DNA of 64,000 bases, taken from the NCBI RefSeq assembly GCF_900104085.1, contig NZ_FNLD01000003.1, positions 1-64,000 of the forward strand, read 5' to 3'. Below the pieces are notes generated by a model, which was not told the DNA's origin, did not search any database, and saw only the letters and a list, made by a program, of their open reading frames with translations. The translations under genes were made by a program, and so were the position numbers. Below are positions 1 through 10,098 of this stretch, piece after piece (position 1 is the stretch's first letter; each line of letters opens with the position of its first letter). This DNA comes from Pseudoxanthomonas sp. CF125 (GTDB lineage Bacteria > Pseudomonadota > Gammaproteobacteria > Xanthomonadales > Xanthomonadaceae).

Positions 1-1268
1 GGACCGGCCGTGTCGTTGACCGCGTCGATCGCCGCCGCAGCCACCACCACCGTCACCACCGCACTGTCGCAATTGACCGGATTGGTCTGTTCGCAGATCT
101 GGTAGGTCGCCGTGTAAGTTCCGGCGGGTGTGTTCGGCGCAACATCCACGCTGCCGCTGGGATTGATCGTCAATGGGCCGCTGTTGGTCGGCGTCAGCGT
201 GATTTGCGAGAGAACGGCCGGGCCGCCGTCGACCGTATCGTTCGACAGCACATTGACGACGCCCACGCCGCCAGCGTTTCCGTTCAATGGCCCGGCGTTG
301 TCGTCGGCCGCCTGGATGACTGCTGGCGACACGGCAACGGTTACCAGGGCCGTATCGCAATTGGTCGGATTGCTCCGCTCGCAGATGCGGTAAGTAAGCG
401 TGTAGGTCGCCGCCGGCGTGGCGGGCGCAACCGTTACTTCTCCATTGCTTGTGTTGAGCGCCACGCCCGGATGACTGGCCGGATCGACCAGACTCAGATC
501 CACACTGGCAAGGGTAGCCGTCGCACCGTTGAGGCTGTCGTTGGCCAGGACATTGGGTACGGCAATCCCTCCGGCCAGGCCGGGCACGGGCGTGGCGCTG
601 GCATCGTCGTCGTTGGCTATCAGTGGATTGGCCAACACCGCCACCGGTGGCGTGGTACTGGTGTTGTCGCCGGGGTTGGGGTCGGTGACGGAAGGCGGTA
701 GCAGGACGCTGGCGGTGTTGGCGCCGATGGTCGCCGGTGTCGCCAGCGGCGCGGTGCCGGCGACATCGATGACGACTGCGCCACCTACGGCAAGCGCCAC
801 CGTCAAGTTGAGGTTGCCGGTACCCGCAGCCGCGCTGCAGCTTGAGCCTGCCGAGACGGGCGCGCATGTCCAGCTGATCGCGCTCAGTTCACTGGGCAAC
901 GTATCTGTGACCGTCACGCCCGACACTGAAGAGGGGCCGGCATTGCTGACCTGTATTCGATAAGCGACCTGGGATCCGGCCAGTGCTGGCGAAGCGCTGA
1001 TCAGCGTCTTCAAGACCGTGATATCGGCCTGCAGGGAAAGCGCATTGCTGTCGGTGGCGCTGTTGTTGCCGGCGGCGGGATCGGAAATGTCTCCCGGCAG
1101 CGTTACGGTGACCGTGTTGGACAGAGTGCCCGGATAAGTCTGGGCGAATGCGCCGAATCCGGCCGTCAAGGCGGACAGGAATATCGAGGCCGCCATGGCG
1201 TAGCGCGCAAGCGCGCTTCTCATGCCGGTGGGCATGCGTCGCGGTAGTGCAGGAGCGTCCTGTGCCAT
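1..1268 (-). CDS. Secreted DUF11 / Ig-like repeat surface protein, partial (C-terminus beyond the left edge)
   Basis: The frame is open from an ATG at 1268 to the window edge, at least 422 codons. The N-terminus has a basic stretch followed by a hydrophobic segment ending GAFAQ, a signal peptide. Next comes a DUF11-type domain (PGDISDPAAGNNSATDSN, then ITVLKTLISASPALAGSQV) and then tandem Ig-like units of about 92 residues. Each unit opens near NDD/NDN/NDT and closes with Y-ICE-x2-NP-x-NCD-(S/T)-A-x-VTV. A third unit starts at the edge. An upstream in-frame ATG at 1307 has no ribosome-binding site; the start at 1268 is weakly supported (gggaacaggg upstream). It lies 98 bp downstream of a sister DUF11 gene, so the two probably form an operon. 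Likely extracellular and structural or adhesive; the specific role is unknown. Confidence 0.75.
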   Translation of the reverse strand, partial: MAQDAPALPRRMPTGMRSALARYAMAASIFLSALTAGFGAFAQTYPGTLSNTVTVTLPGDISDPAAGNNSATDSNALSLQADITVLKTLISASPALAGSQVAYRIQVSNAGPSSVSGVTVTDTLPSELSAISWTCAPVSAGSSCSAAAGTGNLNLTVALAVGGAVVIDVAGTAPLATPATIGANTASVLLPPSVTDPNPGDNTSTTPPVAVLANPLIANDDDASATPVPGLAGGIAVPNVLANDSLNGATATLASVDLSLVDPASHPGVALNTSNGEVTVAPATPAATYTLTYRICERSNPTNCDTALVTVAVSPAVIQAADDNAGPLNGNAGGVGVVNVLSNDTVDGGPAVLSQITLTPTNSGPLTINPSGSVDVAPNTPAGTYTATYQICEQTNPVNCDSAVVTVVVAAAAIDAVNDTAG

Positions 1269-1366
1269 ATCCCTGTTCCCGCCATAAGTGGCTACCGCGT
1301 TTTCCATACTGGCCATTCGCATTCCCCAGTCCATTGCTGTCGGTCTTGCCTGGGCCTGCTTCGAAA

Positions 1367-3517
1367 TCAATACGCCGCGGGGTCGGCGCTGAACGCAACG
1401 GGCACGGTGATCGTCGCCTGACCGCCTGCGGCAAGATCGACCGTAACGCTGATGTTCTGTTGTCCCGGCGCGCCGCCGCTGCCGGCGGCGCAGGAGCCGC
1501 CGGTTGCGACGCAGGTCCAGGGTGCGGAAAGCGTGGCGCCCGCAGGAAGGACGTCGTTGATGGCCGCGCCGACGACCGGATCCGGCCCGGCGTTGCTGAC
1601 GGTGATCGAATACGTTGCGGTATCGCCGGGCGTGTAAGTGCTGCTGCCATCCGACTTGCTGACCGATACGTCCGCCTGGCGCGCCCGATTGGTGATCCGG
1701 CAGGTAATGGTGACCGGATCCGAGGTGAGTTCGGGAGCGGATAACGAGAAGCTGCTTCCGGTGCCGGAACTTATCTGGGTTCCATTCTGGTCGGTGCACG
1801 CCCAGGTGCTGACGTAGCGGCTGAGCGTGGTGCCCGTGCCGGCGGCTTCGGCCAAGTCGTACGCCGCCCCCGGAGTCGTGACCGCAGGCGTGGTCGCGCC
1901 GCCGTTTCCAACATCGCTGGCCGCCGCCACCACGGCACCGCTTTGGCTTACGCTCAGATTGAATAGCCCGGGGTCTTCCGCCGGTTGCAGCACCTTCGCC
2001 AGGGTCAGCAACGCAGCGCAGGAGCGTGCGACGCCTTCGACCGTGAAGATCGCGTTTCCTACCCGGATGCCCAGCAGGCCCAGCAGATTGTCGACCAATC
2101 CGCCCAGCAGCGTATTGAGTACCGGTTGCAGCACCGTGGTGGCGGTCGATCCGAGAACGCTCTCCACCGTACTCACGACCGTATTCAAAATCGGCACCAA
2201 TGCAGCCGGCACGCCGATCGGAACGCCCAGCAGCGTCACCGTCGGCGTTCCGCTGGTGACGTTGATGTCCAAGCTGTTCAACAGGCTCACAATCAATGTG
2301 CCCGCACTCACCGTGCCGCTGCTGGCGGTAACGGTCTGCGGATACGGACCGCTGAGGGTAAAACCCTGAAGCGACGGCGACCCGGTTGCGGCCGCGCGTG
2401 CCGTCACGGTCAGGGGAACGCGCACTGCGACCAGGCCCACACCCAGCAGGTTGACGTTGAATCGAAGATCCAGATTGTTGATGGCCACGGGAGTGACGAC
2501 CGCATCGGTGATCACAGTGGTGCGATTGAAGAACACGCTGTCGGCCACGGTGCCGATATAAAAGTTCACCAGGCCCGGGCGGGCGTTGAAGCTCACCGTG
2601 CCGGCAAGGCCGTCCACCGCGGTGAGGGTGCCTTCGGCGCGGGCTATATCGGCATAGAGCTGAAGTTTGAGCACATCCGCAGTCAGGGTGACGTTGGTCA
2701 ACCCCAGACCCAGCGCTTGGATCGCATCGGTGACCGCTTGCAGATCCAGGCCCTGCGCCACATCGACGTTGAGTTTGACGCGGATAGCGCCAGTGTGGAA
2801 GGACGCGCCTTGCGGCCCGCAGACGTAGACGGGCGGTTCCACCACCTGAAGCCATAGTTGCAGGTTGGCCACGCCCGTCAAACCCAAAGCAGCGGTGTTG
2901 ACCGTTATCGGCTGCGGCGTAGTCAGAACGTTGCGGTAGTTGTACAGCTGCGCCGCGCCGGTCACCAGATCCAGCAGATCCAATTCCACCAACGCCAGCG
3001 AACCAGGCGGCAATGCGATCTGAAGCAGATCCGAAAGACGGATGGTGCCGACCAGACCCGGCACGCCCAGCGGCAACGCATTAAGCGCATTGGCCGCCGC
3101 AGTATTGCCGTCGGCCTGCAAGACCTGCGCCATCGCCAGTTGCAATTGCGCCAATGTGATGTCGGTGTTGAGTATCTGGCTGGTATCGCTCAGACCCAGG
3201 TTCAACCCCAGCTGTGCGATCAAGGCGTTCAAGTTGATGTCGGACTGCGCCAATGCATTCCAATCCAACACGCTCACATTGACCGTCGTGCCGGGCAACA
3301 GCGTACTGAACAGAAGATTGAGCAAGGGCCCTTGGGTACTGTCCACCTGGACCAGGCGGGGGCCAGCCGACACGCAGGCGCCTGCGGTACATCCGGCCTG
3401 GGCCCGGGCCGGCGGCGAGATCGAAAACAGAAGGGCAAGCACCGACAGAGAAACCGCCAACGCCATACGGACGTACCGCCCGCGCGCGCGCTTCCCCATA
3501 CCCAGAAGGTCCTTCAT
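1367..3517 (-). CDS. Secreted DUF11-domain protein
   Basis: This encodes 716 residues. I place the start at 3517 because GGGGAG lies 7 nt upstream; an in-frame ATG at 3532 is the alternative. The protein has a signal peptide (hydrophobic ALAVSLSVLALLF, ending PPARAQA). A long Ala/Leu/Val-rich, low-charge region follows (about residues 40-560), with repeated GVxxLL/NxLLGG-like beta-rich segments. The C-terminus is a conserved-repeat DUF11 domain (ADVSVSKSDGSSTYTPGDTATYSITVSNAGPDPVVG split over about residues 610-650), the domain shared with the downstream gene. There is no sortase, autotransporter or obvious membrane anchor, and the last residues are DPAAY. First gene of a probable two-gene operon, divergent from an XRE regulator. 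Function unknown; a surface or matrix protein is an inference. Confidence 0.8.
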   Translation of the reverse strand: MKDLLGMGKRARGRYVRMALAVSLSVLALLFSISPPARAQAGCTAGACVSAGPRLVQVDSTQGPLLNLLFSTLLPGTTVNVSVLDWNALAQSDINLNALIAQLGLNLGLSDTSQILNTDITLAQLQLAMAQVLQADGNTAAANALNALPLGVPGLVGTIRLSDLLQIALPPGSLALVELDLLDLVTGAAQLYNYRNVLTTPQPITVNTAALGLTGVANLQLWLQVVEPPVYVCGPQGASFHTGAIRVKLNVDVAQGLDLQAVTDAIQALGLGLTNVTLTADVLKLQLYADIARAEGTLTAVDGLAGTVSFNARPGLVNFYIGTVADSVFFNRTTVITDAVVTPVAINNLDLRFNVNLLGVGLVAVRVPLTVTARAAATGSPSLQGFTLSGPYPQTVTASSGTVSAGTLIVSLLNSLDINVTSGTPTVTLLGVPIGVPAALVPILNTVVSTVESVLGSTATTVLQPVLNTLLGGLVDNLLGLLGIRVGNAIFTVEGVARSCAALLTLAKVLQPAEDPGLFNLSVSQSGAVVAAASDVGNGGATTPAVTTPGAAYDLAEAAGTGTTLSRYVSTWACTDQNGTQISSGTGSSFSLSAPELTSDPVTITCRITNRARQADVSVSKSDGSSTYTPGDTATYSITVSNAGPDPVVGAAINDVLPAGATLSAPWTCVATGGSCAAGSGGAPGQQNISVTVDLAAGGQATITVPVAFSADPAAY

Positions 3518-3787
3518 CGGCTTACTCCCCATGTAGTCGATGTCATAGCGCCAGCGAGACGTTCTCCGCTGGTTTGTCCCCGTGCACTGCTACTTGGGGG
3601 AATTAATATGGCGCCCCACGGCGGCGGTCAACAGTCGCTAACTGTGATTGCGGTTAGTACGCCTTAGCGCGGAATTCGACTACCATCCGCAACAGGGGAA
3701 ATTGAACATGCGTCAGTGATTGGCTACAACTTTCTGTAAGAGTTGTTTAGCAGTCAGAATCGCTTACATACGCACATGGGGGATTGA

Positions 3788-4153
3788 ATGCTGTCGATGC
3801 CGTGCCGTATCCGCAAGTTGCGGAACAGCGCCAAGTTGTCCCAGACCGAACTGGCGATGCTTGTCGGTGTCCAGAGAAGTGCTGTTGCCCAATGGGAAAG
3901 TGAGAATGGAACTCATCCCAGCGTCGAACACCTGTCGAAGCTGGCGGTGGTTACAGGCGCCACCTTCGAATGGCTGGCGACCGGTAGAGGCCCCGATACC
4001 AGCAATTTCAGCGCAGAATCCGATACCGCCGCAGTCGCCTGGGATTTCGCCCAGGACGATATCGAAAGCCGGGTGCTGGAGCTTTTGCGCCAGATGCCAG
4101 TAAAAAAACAGCTTATAGCGTGCAAGCTCCTGGAAGCCTTGATCGGCCCCTAA
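3788..4153 (+). CDS. XRE-family helix-turn-helix regulator
   Basis: The protein has 121 residues. Residues 8-65 form a Cro/C1-type HTH: IRKLRNSAKLSQTELAMLVG, then VQRSAVAQWESENGTHPS, then LSKLAVVTGATFEWLATG. This matches the lambda-repressor fold in which SAVAQWE is the recognition helix. The C-terminal part (ESRVLELLRQMP, QLIACKLLEALI) is probably a small helical dimerisation segment. GGGGA lies 4-8 nt before the ATG at 3788. It is divergent from the DUF11 operon, with 270 bp between the starts, so local control of that operon is plausible but unproven. No phage gene is adjacent. Confidence 0.82.
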   Translation: MLSMPCRIRKLRNSAKLSQTELAMLVGVQRSAVAQWESENGTHPSVEHLSKLAVVTGATFEWLATGRGPDTSNFSAESDTAAVAWDFAQDDIESRVLELLRQMPVKKQLIACKLLEALIGP

Positions 4154-4602
4154 GTACGCGCGGCCCCATCGCGCCGTCCTGCCCAACATGCGCACTTGGA
4201 TCGTCGACAGCAAAGTCGCGCGGCCCATGCCGAGCCAACTCTTCCTTGTGCGACGCTTCACCAACCGAGGCCGGATGCCAGTGGATAGGCGCCGCCTCAT
4301 ACCGCCTGCTACCACCGTCTACAACGTAAATACTTCACAGCCCGGAGCAATCGGCCCGCTGCAAGAACAGCGATGCGAGCGAAAGTGGGCTCCGACGCAG
4401 CTTGGTGAGGACTGGGCTGCGCGTTTCTATCGTAAGAAGAGCTCGCTCCGCACATCTCGAAAGAAAGCTTGGCTCGCGTGCTGCAGGACTGGTGCCCGTC
4501 TTTCTACGGCCATCCCTGTGCCACCCCAACCATCGTCGGCATTCCCCTGCTTTGTCGCTGGTCGCGGATGCGCTGTGGGTGCGACTGGGGCGCCGCAATC
4601 CG
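4154..4602. other. Intergenic, no gene recognised
   Basis: This is a 449-bp gap between the end of the XRE gene and the end of the convergent HD-GYP gene. Open frames here have low third-position GC and match no family I know. I see no tRNA-like fold and no strong terminator. Confidence 0.5.
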
Positions 4603-5628
4603 TTATTTCTTATCAGCCATACCGTCCTCGGGGAGAGCAGTATCGGAGTCCCGGCTGTCCCAGTGCGCCTTGGTTTCAAGCAGCCGCGGCAGGCAATCAA
4701 GGAACAAATCCACCATCCGCGGTTCGAAGTGCATGCCTCGTCCTTCTTCGATCTTTGCGATGACCTGGTCCATGGGCCAGGCCTCCTTGTATGGGCGGCG
4801 CATGGCGAGCGCATCGAAGACATCGGCCACCGCCACGATCCGCGCCGACTGCGGAATGTCTTCGCCTGCCAACGCACCGGGATAGCCCGTCCCGTCCCAG
4901 CGCTCATGATGGTTCAACGCCACCTCCGCGGCGAGCTGGAAAAGCGGCGCTTGGCTATGGCTGAGGATTTCGTAGCCGATCTGCGTATGGCGCTTCATGA
5001 TCTCCCACTCGTGCGGGGACAGTTTTCCCGGTTTCTTGAGGATCTCGTCGGGAATACCGATCTTGCCGGTGTCGTGCATCGGGGCCGCTTGTTCCAGCAA
5101 CTTGGCGCGCTCGTCTTCCCAGCCGGCCACCTCGGCCAGAATCCGCGCATACGCGGCCATCCTCCAGATGTGCACGCCCGTGTCCGAATCGTTGTAATGG
5201 CCGGCGATGCCCAGCATCCGGATCGCATCCTGGTAGCTGCTGTTGAGCGCGGAGGCTCGAACCAGAGACAGATGCGTGTTGACGCGCGCCCTCAAGATGA
5301 AAGGCGAGACCGGCTTGGCGATGTAGTCCACGCCGCCGCAGGCGAAACCGGTGCGCTCATCGGCCTCGCGACCCAGCGAGGTGACGAAGATGATGGGGAT
5401 GTGTTCGGTTTCGGGATTGGACTTGAGCGCCGATGCGACTTCGTATCCGTCCATGTCCGGCATCTCCACATCCAGCAGGATGAGCGATGGTGCGTGCTTC
5501 TCGGCCGCGCGTAGCGCTTGCGCGCCGTCGCGCGCCAGCACCAGGCGATACTCGCCGCCGAGTATCTGACGGAACAGCGCCAAGTTGTTCGGCTCATCGT
5601 CAACGCACAGAATCGGACCTTGAGGCAT
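4603..5628 (-). CDS. Response regulator with HD-GYP c-di-GMP phosphodiesterase domain
   Basis: This encodes 341 residues. Residues 5-120 are a receiver domain: acidic pair VDDEP, phospho-acceptor Asp in LILLDVEMPDMDGYEV, and the conserved Lys in YIAKPVSP. Residues about 145-315 are an HD-GYP domain with MHDTGKIGIPD and NHHERWDGTGYP, so the metal-binding HD and HH pairs and the GYP loop are intact. RpfG-type proteins of this kind hydrolyse cyclic di-GMP when phosphorylated. The gene starts 9 bp after the hybrid histidine kinase on the same strand, so the pair is an operon and the kinase (which ends in an Hpt domain) is the likely phosphodonor. The architecture matches RpfC/RpfG, but the rpfF synthase is not in the window, and the sensor has a CHASE rather than an RpfC-type input domain. 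Confidence 0.92.
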   Translation of the reverse strand: MPQGPILCVDDEPNNLALFRQILGGEYRLVLARDGAQALRAAEKHAPSLILLDVEMPDMDGYEVASALKSNPETEHIPIIFVTSLGREADERTGFACGGVDYIAKPVSPFILRARVNTHLSLVRASALNSSYQDAIRMLGIAGHYNDSDTGVHIWRMAAYARILAEVAGWEDERAKLLEQAAPMHDTGKIGIPDEILKKPGKLSPHEWEIMKRHTQIGYEILSHSQAPLFQLAAEVALNHHERWDGTGYPGALAGEDIPQSARIVAVADVFDALAMRRPYKEAWPMDQVIAKIEEGRGMHFEPRMVDLFLDCLPRLLETKAHWDSRDSDTALPEDGMADKK

Positions 5629-5637
5629 GCAGTACTC

Positions 5638-8600
5638 CTAGCCGTCGCCTTGGTTGTCCATGGCGCCATTCGCGGCCGCATCGCGGATCAACCCGCAAAT
5701 GAAGTCCTCCGCACCGCGGAAATCGAACTCTTCGATGTACTGGAATATCCTGTCGGCGGCGTCGAACCGGATTCGGCCCGAAAGCGGCGCCGCAGCGGCG
5801 TCGATGGATTCGGGATCGTCGCTATCGAGAACCTTCAGCAACTCGCTCAGCAAGGCTATGGAATCCTGCCCCTGACTCGCCGACACTGTCTCTGCGATCG
5901 GTTCCGAACCGACGTACTGATGGATGTCCTCCAGGGTTTCGCGCAGGACCAATCGCAGTCCGCCCATCAGGTCGTCGATATCCCTTCCGTCGCGCAGGAG
6001 TTCTTCCATCTCCGCCGTGGCGGCCACCAGCGAGGGCAGCGCCAGAGAAGAAGCCGCGCCGCGCACCTTGTGCATTTCTGCGCAAGCGCCGACCTTGTCG
6101 CCGCGCCGCAGAAAAGCCTCGAGCGCATCCGCCATTCCCGTGTAGCGACGCGCGAACTGAGCCAGATAACGCCGGTAGGGTCCCGCCTCGCGCCAATAGC
6201 TGAGCCCCTTTCTGATGTCCAGCAGTTGCGGGTCGATGTCCTCCACTACCGGCCCGGCATCGTAGGCCGGCACCCGCTTGTCACTGAAGCTTTCCTGCGG
6301 ATGGTGGGGCGGGAACTGCAGGATGGCGGCCACCAAGTCCGGCACTTCGAACGGTTTGGCGACGAAGGCGTTCATGCCGGCCTGCAACGCGGCGTCCTGC
6401 TGCCGTTTGAAGGCTCCAGCGGTCAGCGCGATAACGGGCATCTCCGCCAACTCCGGCGACTTGCGTATCCTGGCGGTGGCCTCGTAGCCATCCATCTCGG
6501 GCATCTGCACGTCCATGAGAACCACATCGAACCGATCGGCCTGCGCCTGCAACATCTCCAGCGCCTGGCGTCCGTCCACCGCGAGCTCGACCCGTGCGCC
6601 CTCGCCTTCAAGGATGCGCTGGGCCACTTCGCGATTGATATCGCTGTCGTCCACTACCAACAGTCGGTAACCGCTCAGTCGCTGCTCCACCGAGACCCTG
6701 TCCGGCAGCGCGGCGTTGCCGACGCGCCGCCGCAATACTTCGTTGATGACGTTGTAGAGCGCCGAGGCCGTGATCGGCTTGGTGAGCACGGCATCGACGT
6801 CGTCCCGGCAGGGATCCTGTTCGATCAGCTTCCGCTCGAAGCCGGTCACCATGATGATGATCGGTTGCCGCGGCGACGGAATGCGGCTTCTGATCATCGC
6901 CGCCGTCGCCAGGCCATCCATGCCCGGCATCTGCCAGTCCATCAGCACGATGTCGTATTGCGTCGCATCTTGCCGGTCCAGCCTTTGCATGGCCCGCTCG
7001 CCGGAATCGGCAACATCCGCGGTCCAGCCGAAGCCGCGGACCAGCAGACCCAGATGTTCCCGGGCGATGTCGTGGTCGTCGACCACCAGCACGCGATACC
7101 TGTCCTTGCTCGCTTTCGGCTCGGCCCCCGCGTCCAAGGCCAACGGGATTACGAAAGAGAACCGGCTGCCCTTCCCCGGCTGGCTCTCCAACGCCAAGGT
7201 ACCGCCCATCAACTTGACCAGGCGGCTGCAGATACTCAGCCCCAATCCGGTGCCCCCGTACTTGCGCGTCGTGGAAGAATCCACCTGCGAGAACGGCGAG
7301 AAAATCATCCGCTGCTTTTCTTCCGCAATACCTATACCCGTATCGGTAACCGAGAATCGCAGATGGACGCCTCCATCCTCGGCGCCGGCAAGCTGTTCCA
7401 CGTCCAGCACGACTTCGCCTTGCTGGGTGAACTTGATCGCATTGCTGACCAGATTGACCAACACTTGGCCCAGGCGAAGCGCGTCTCCGCGCACATACCG
7501 CGCCGCTGGTGGCGCAGGGGATATCAGCATCTCCACGCCCTTGGCGTCCACTGCGGAAGCCATCAGCGCCGCCACACTCTCCATCACGTCCGCCAGATCG
7601 AAAGGTTCGTCTTCCAGCTCGATGCGGCCCGCTTCTATCTTGGAGAAATCCAGAACGTCGTTGATGATGCTCAGCAGTGACTGGGCGGCAAGGCGGATCT
7701 TCCTGGTCATATCCTGCGCGGCGGAGGGAAGTTCCGCACGGTCCATCAGATAAAGCATGCCCATGATGGCGTTCATGGGCGTTCTTATCTCGTGGCTCAT
7801 GTTCGCCAGAAAGTCGCTCTTGTAGCGGTTGGCCTGTTCCGCTTCGCTGATCGCCCTGCGCAGTTCCGCGTCCAGGGCCTTCTGCTCGGTCAGATCGGAA
7901 GCCATCACCAGATAGCCGATGGCTTCCTGCCGATCGTCCCTAAGCACGCTGATGCTCAGCCTGACCGGCAACGGCTCGCCGTCCTTGCGAAGATATTTCC
8001 ACTCGGGAATTTCGACGGCGTGCCGCTCCAGGTGCGATGCGATGCAGGTGAAGGCCGGGGCCACGCGCTGATCGCTCGTTGCCGACAGCTCCTCCGATTT
8101 CGTGCGCAGGTCGCCGTCGTCGTGAAGGCATTCGATGCCACTCTGGCCTATGAGTTCGTCCGCCGAGTAGCCGAGCATCCGTTCGGCCGCAGGATTGAAC
8201 AGATTGATGGTTCCATCGATGTCGGTCGCTACGATGGCGTAGCCTGCGTGCTGAAGAATTGCGGTCAGGCGCGAAGAGTAAGTCCGGATTTGCTCCGTAC
8301 GCTCCATGACCTGCTGTTCGAGCGTGGCGTTGAGCCGGATGATGCGCTCTTCCTGGCGCTTGCGTTCGGTGATGTCGATGATCGATGCCAGGGCATACAG
8401 GCCATCGGCGGTGGGGAGAGGATTCAGCCCTATCTCGACGGGCACGCGGATGCCGTCGCTGCGCAGGCAGTACAGGTCCCGGCCCGCACCCATGGCGCGG
8501 GCTTCGGAGTTCTCGAAGTAGTGCGCGATGAACGCATCGTGTCCTCCGCGCGCATCCACGGGGAGAAGCTTGGTGATCGAATGTCCCAGAAGCTCGCTCC

Positions 8601-10098
8601 TGGGATACCCGAACAGCTCTTCGGACTTGGCATTGGCCAAGCGGATGATGCCCGCTTGGTCCACCATCAGGATGGCGTTGGGCGAAGCTTCCACTACCAG
8701 TCTGAAGTGTTCCTCCGCGCGAAGGTGGTCGGCCATGTCGTGCAGCAGCAAGCAGGTTCCGGCGATGCGCCCGTCGGCTACGCTGAAAGGCGATGCCAGG
8801 ACCATGAAATCCAAGAGCTGCGCATCCGCTCCGCGCAGCTTCATGCGGCGTCCATCGATTTCCTGCGCATCGTGCCGCACACCGTCGCCGGCCTCGTCGA
8901 CCAGCAAATCCTCCAGATCCTGGCCCAGGGCGCTGCTGGCCGTTCGGCCGAGCATGCGCTCGGCGGCGGCATTCCAGTGCGTGACCTTGCCTTGGGTATC
9001 GCAGGCGATGATGGCATCGACCGAGCCCTGCACCATCGCCGCCAGCCGGGCGCTCTCCAACTGCGAATGCTGCCTTCGCTCACGGGCCAGCGCCCACACA
9101 TACCAGAGCAATGCAGCCATCGCGCCAAGTACTGTCACCAGGCAGCCAACCAACCAGGGCGGCGTCAGGCCCAGGTTGGCGACGATCGATGGCCGGGCCC
9201 GCACCTCCAGCAACCATCTGCGGCCATGCACATCCAGCGGATATCGGCGCGAGAGGCTGGCGGAACCGAGAGCGCCGAAATCGGGGCTGGCATAGAACGG
9301 ATGGGCCGCGGCTTTCTCGCTCTCATCGGCCAGCGAAAGCGCATAAGGCTGGTTGGCGGTATCCAGGGTGCCGAGGATCGCTTCAATGCTGAGCGGCGCG
9401 AAGACCCAGCCGGAGGTCGCCTGCCAACGCGCGTCGCGCGTCGAGACGTCTGCGTTGTCCCGGTATATCGGCAACAGAAGCAAGAAACCATGACGCACGC
9501 CTTCTTCGCGCTGGACAAGCGTAATGGGGTGGCTCAGCACCGCACGGCCCGTCTGCGCAGCTTCAAGTGCCGACGCACGGCGGTTCGGCTCGGAGGCGAT
9601 GTCCAAGCCGAGTGCGCTGCGATTTCCTTGCGCCGGCTCCAGGTAGAGGATGATGAAGCGTTCGCCGTCGTGCGGCGACAACTGGCGCAGACTGAAATCC
9701 GGCGCGCCGTCCCGGCGTGCGCGCTCCTTGAATTCCTGTATTTCCGGCAAGGGAACACGTTCGATGTAGCCGTAGCCCCCCACGCCCGGGAACTCCCTAC
9801 CGTATTCGCGCGAGCGGCTGTATGCGGCGAACCGCTCTCTGCTCAATTGCGGACCGGAGGCGATGATGGCGCCGCGCGCTCCGCGGAGACCATGTTCGTA
9901 GGTATTCAGGCGATCGCCAAGACTCGACACGAGCTGGCCAGCGACCTCATCGAAATGTTGATCGATGCGTTTCGCATCGGCTCGCGCGTAGAGCGAACTG
10001 GCTGCCCAGCCGGCGAGGATTGCGGCCAACAGGAAACCGGTCAGGAGCCATTGGCGCCGTCCCCAGTGTCGTGCGATCGCCTCTCCCCTCTGCTGCAT
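5638..10098 (-). CDS. CHASE-PAS hybrid sensor histidine kinase with two receivers and an Hpt domain
   Basis: This encodes 1,486 residues from ATG 10098, chosen because GAGGGAAA lies just upstream; the frame is open further, to 10176. Order: TM helix (WLLTGFLLAAILAGWAASSLY); periplasmic CHASE domain (FPGVGGYGYIERVP); second TM (about 325-345); three PAS domains; HisKA with H769 in NMSHEIRTPMN; HATPase with LVSNAIKFT, TDTGIGI and GGTGLGLSI; receiver 1 (D1054 in LMDWQMPG); receiver 2 (D1196 in LMDVQMPE); and Hpt with H1343 in EMHKVRGAA. All phosphorelay residues are present. CHASE domains bind small extracellular ligands, and the ligand here is unknown. The HD-GYP regulator 9 bp downstream is the probable output, linking the signal to c-di-GMP turnover. 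Confidence 0.93.
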   Translation of the reverse strand: MQQRGEAIARHWGRRQWLLTGFLLAAILAGWAASSLYARADAKRIDQHFDEVAGQLVSSLGDRLNTYEHGLRGARGAIIASGPQLSRERFAAYSRSREYGREFPGVGGYGYIERVPLPEIQEFKERARRDGAPDFSLRQLSPHDGERFIILYLEPAQGNRSALGLDIASEPNRRASALEAAQTGRAVLSHPITLVQREEGVRHGFLLLLPIYRDNADVSTRDARWQATSGWVFAPLSIEAILGTLDTANQPYALSLADESEKAAAHPFYASPDFGALGSASLSRRYPLDVHGRRWLLEVRARPSIVANLGLTPPWLVGCLVTVLGAMAALLWYVWALARERRQHSQLESARLAAMVQGSVDAIIACDTQGKVTHWNAAAERMLGRTASSALGQDLEDLLVDEAGDGVRHDAQEIDGRRMKLRGADAQLLDFMVLASPFSVADGRIAGTCLLLHDMADHLRAEEHFRLVVEASPNAILMVDQAGIIRLANAKSEELFGYPRSELLGHSITKLLPVDARGGHDAFIAHYFENSEARAMGAGRDLYCLRSDGIRVPVEIGLNPLPTADGLYALASIIDITERKRQEERIIRLNATLEQQVMERTEQIRTYSSRLTAILQHAGYAIVATDIDGTINLFNPAAERMLGYSADELIGQSGIECLHDDGDLRTKSEELSATSDQRVAPAFTCIASHLERHAVEIPEWKYLRKDGEPLPVRLSISVLRDDRQEAIGYLVMASDLTEQKALDAELRRAISEAEQANRYKSDFLANMSHEIRTPMNAIMGMLYLMDRAELPSAAQDMTRKIRLAAQSLLSIINDVLDFSKIEAGRIELEDEPFDLADVMESVAALMASAVDAKGVEMLISPAPPAARYVRGDALRLGQVLVNLVSNAIKFTQQGEVVLDVEQLAGAEDGGVHLRFSVTDTGIGIAEEKQRMIFSPFSQVDSSTTRKYGGTGLGLSICSRLVKLMGGTLALESQPGKGSRFSFVIPLALDAGAEPKASKDRYRVLVVDDHDIAREHLGLLVRGFGWTADVADSGERAMQRLDRQDATQYDIVLMDWQMPGMDGLATAAMIRSRIPSPRQPIIIMVTGFERKLIEQDPCRDDVDAVLTKPITASALYNVINEVLRRRVGNAALPDRVSVEQRLSGYRLLVVDDSDINREVAQRILEGEGARVELAVDGRQALEMLQAQADRFDVVLMDVQMPEMDGYEATARIRKSPELAEMPVIALTAGAFKRQQDAALQAGMNAFVAKPFEVPDLVAAILQFPPHHPQESFSDKRVPAYDAGPVVEDIDPQLLDIRKGLSYWREAGPYRRYLAQFARRYTGMADALEAFLRRGDKVGACAEMHKVRGAASSLALPSLVAATAEMEELLRDGRDIDDLMGGLRLVLRETLEDIHQYVGSEPIAETVSASQGQDSIALLSELLKVLDSDDPESIDAAAAPLSGRIRFDAADRIFQYIEEFDFRGAEDFICGLIRDAAANGAMDNQGDG

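Noticed and set aside
889-1744. Open frames of 198-253 codons overlapping the DUF11 genes
   Set aside because: Third-position GC and recognisable domains support only the minus-strand DUF11 frames.
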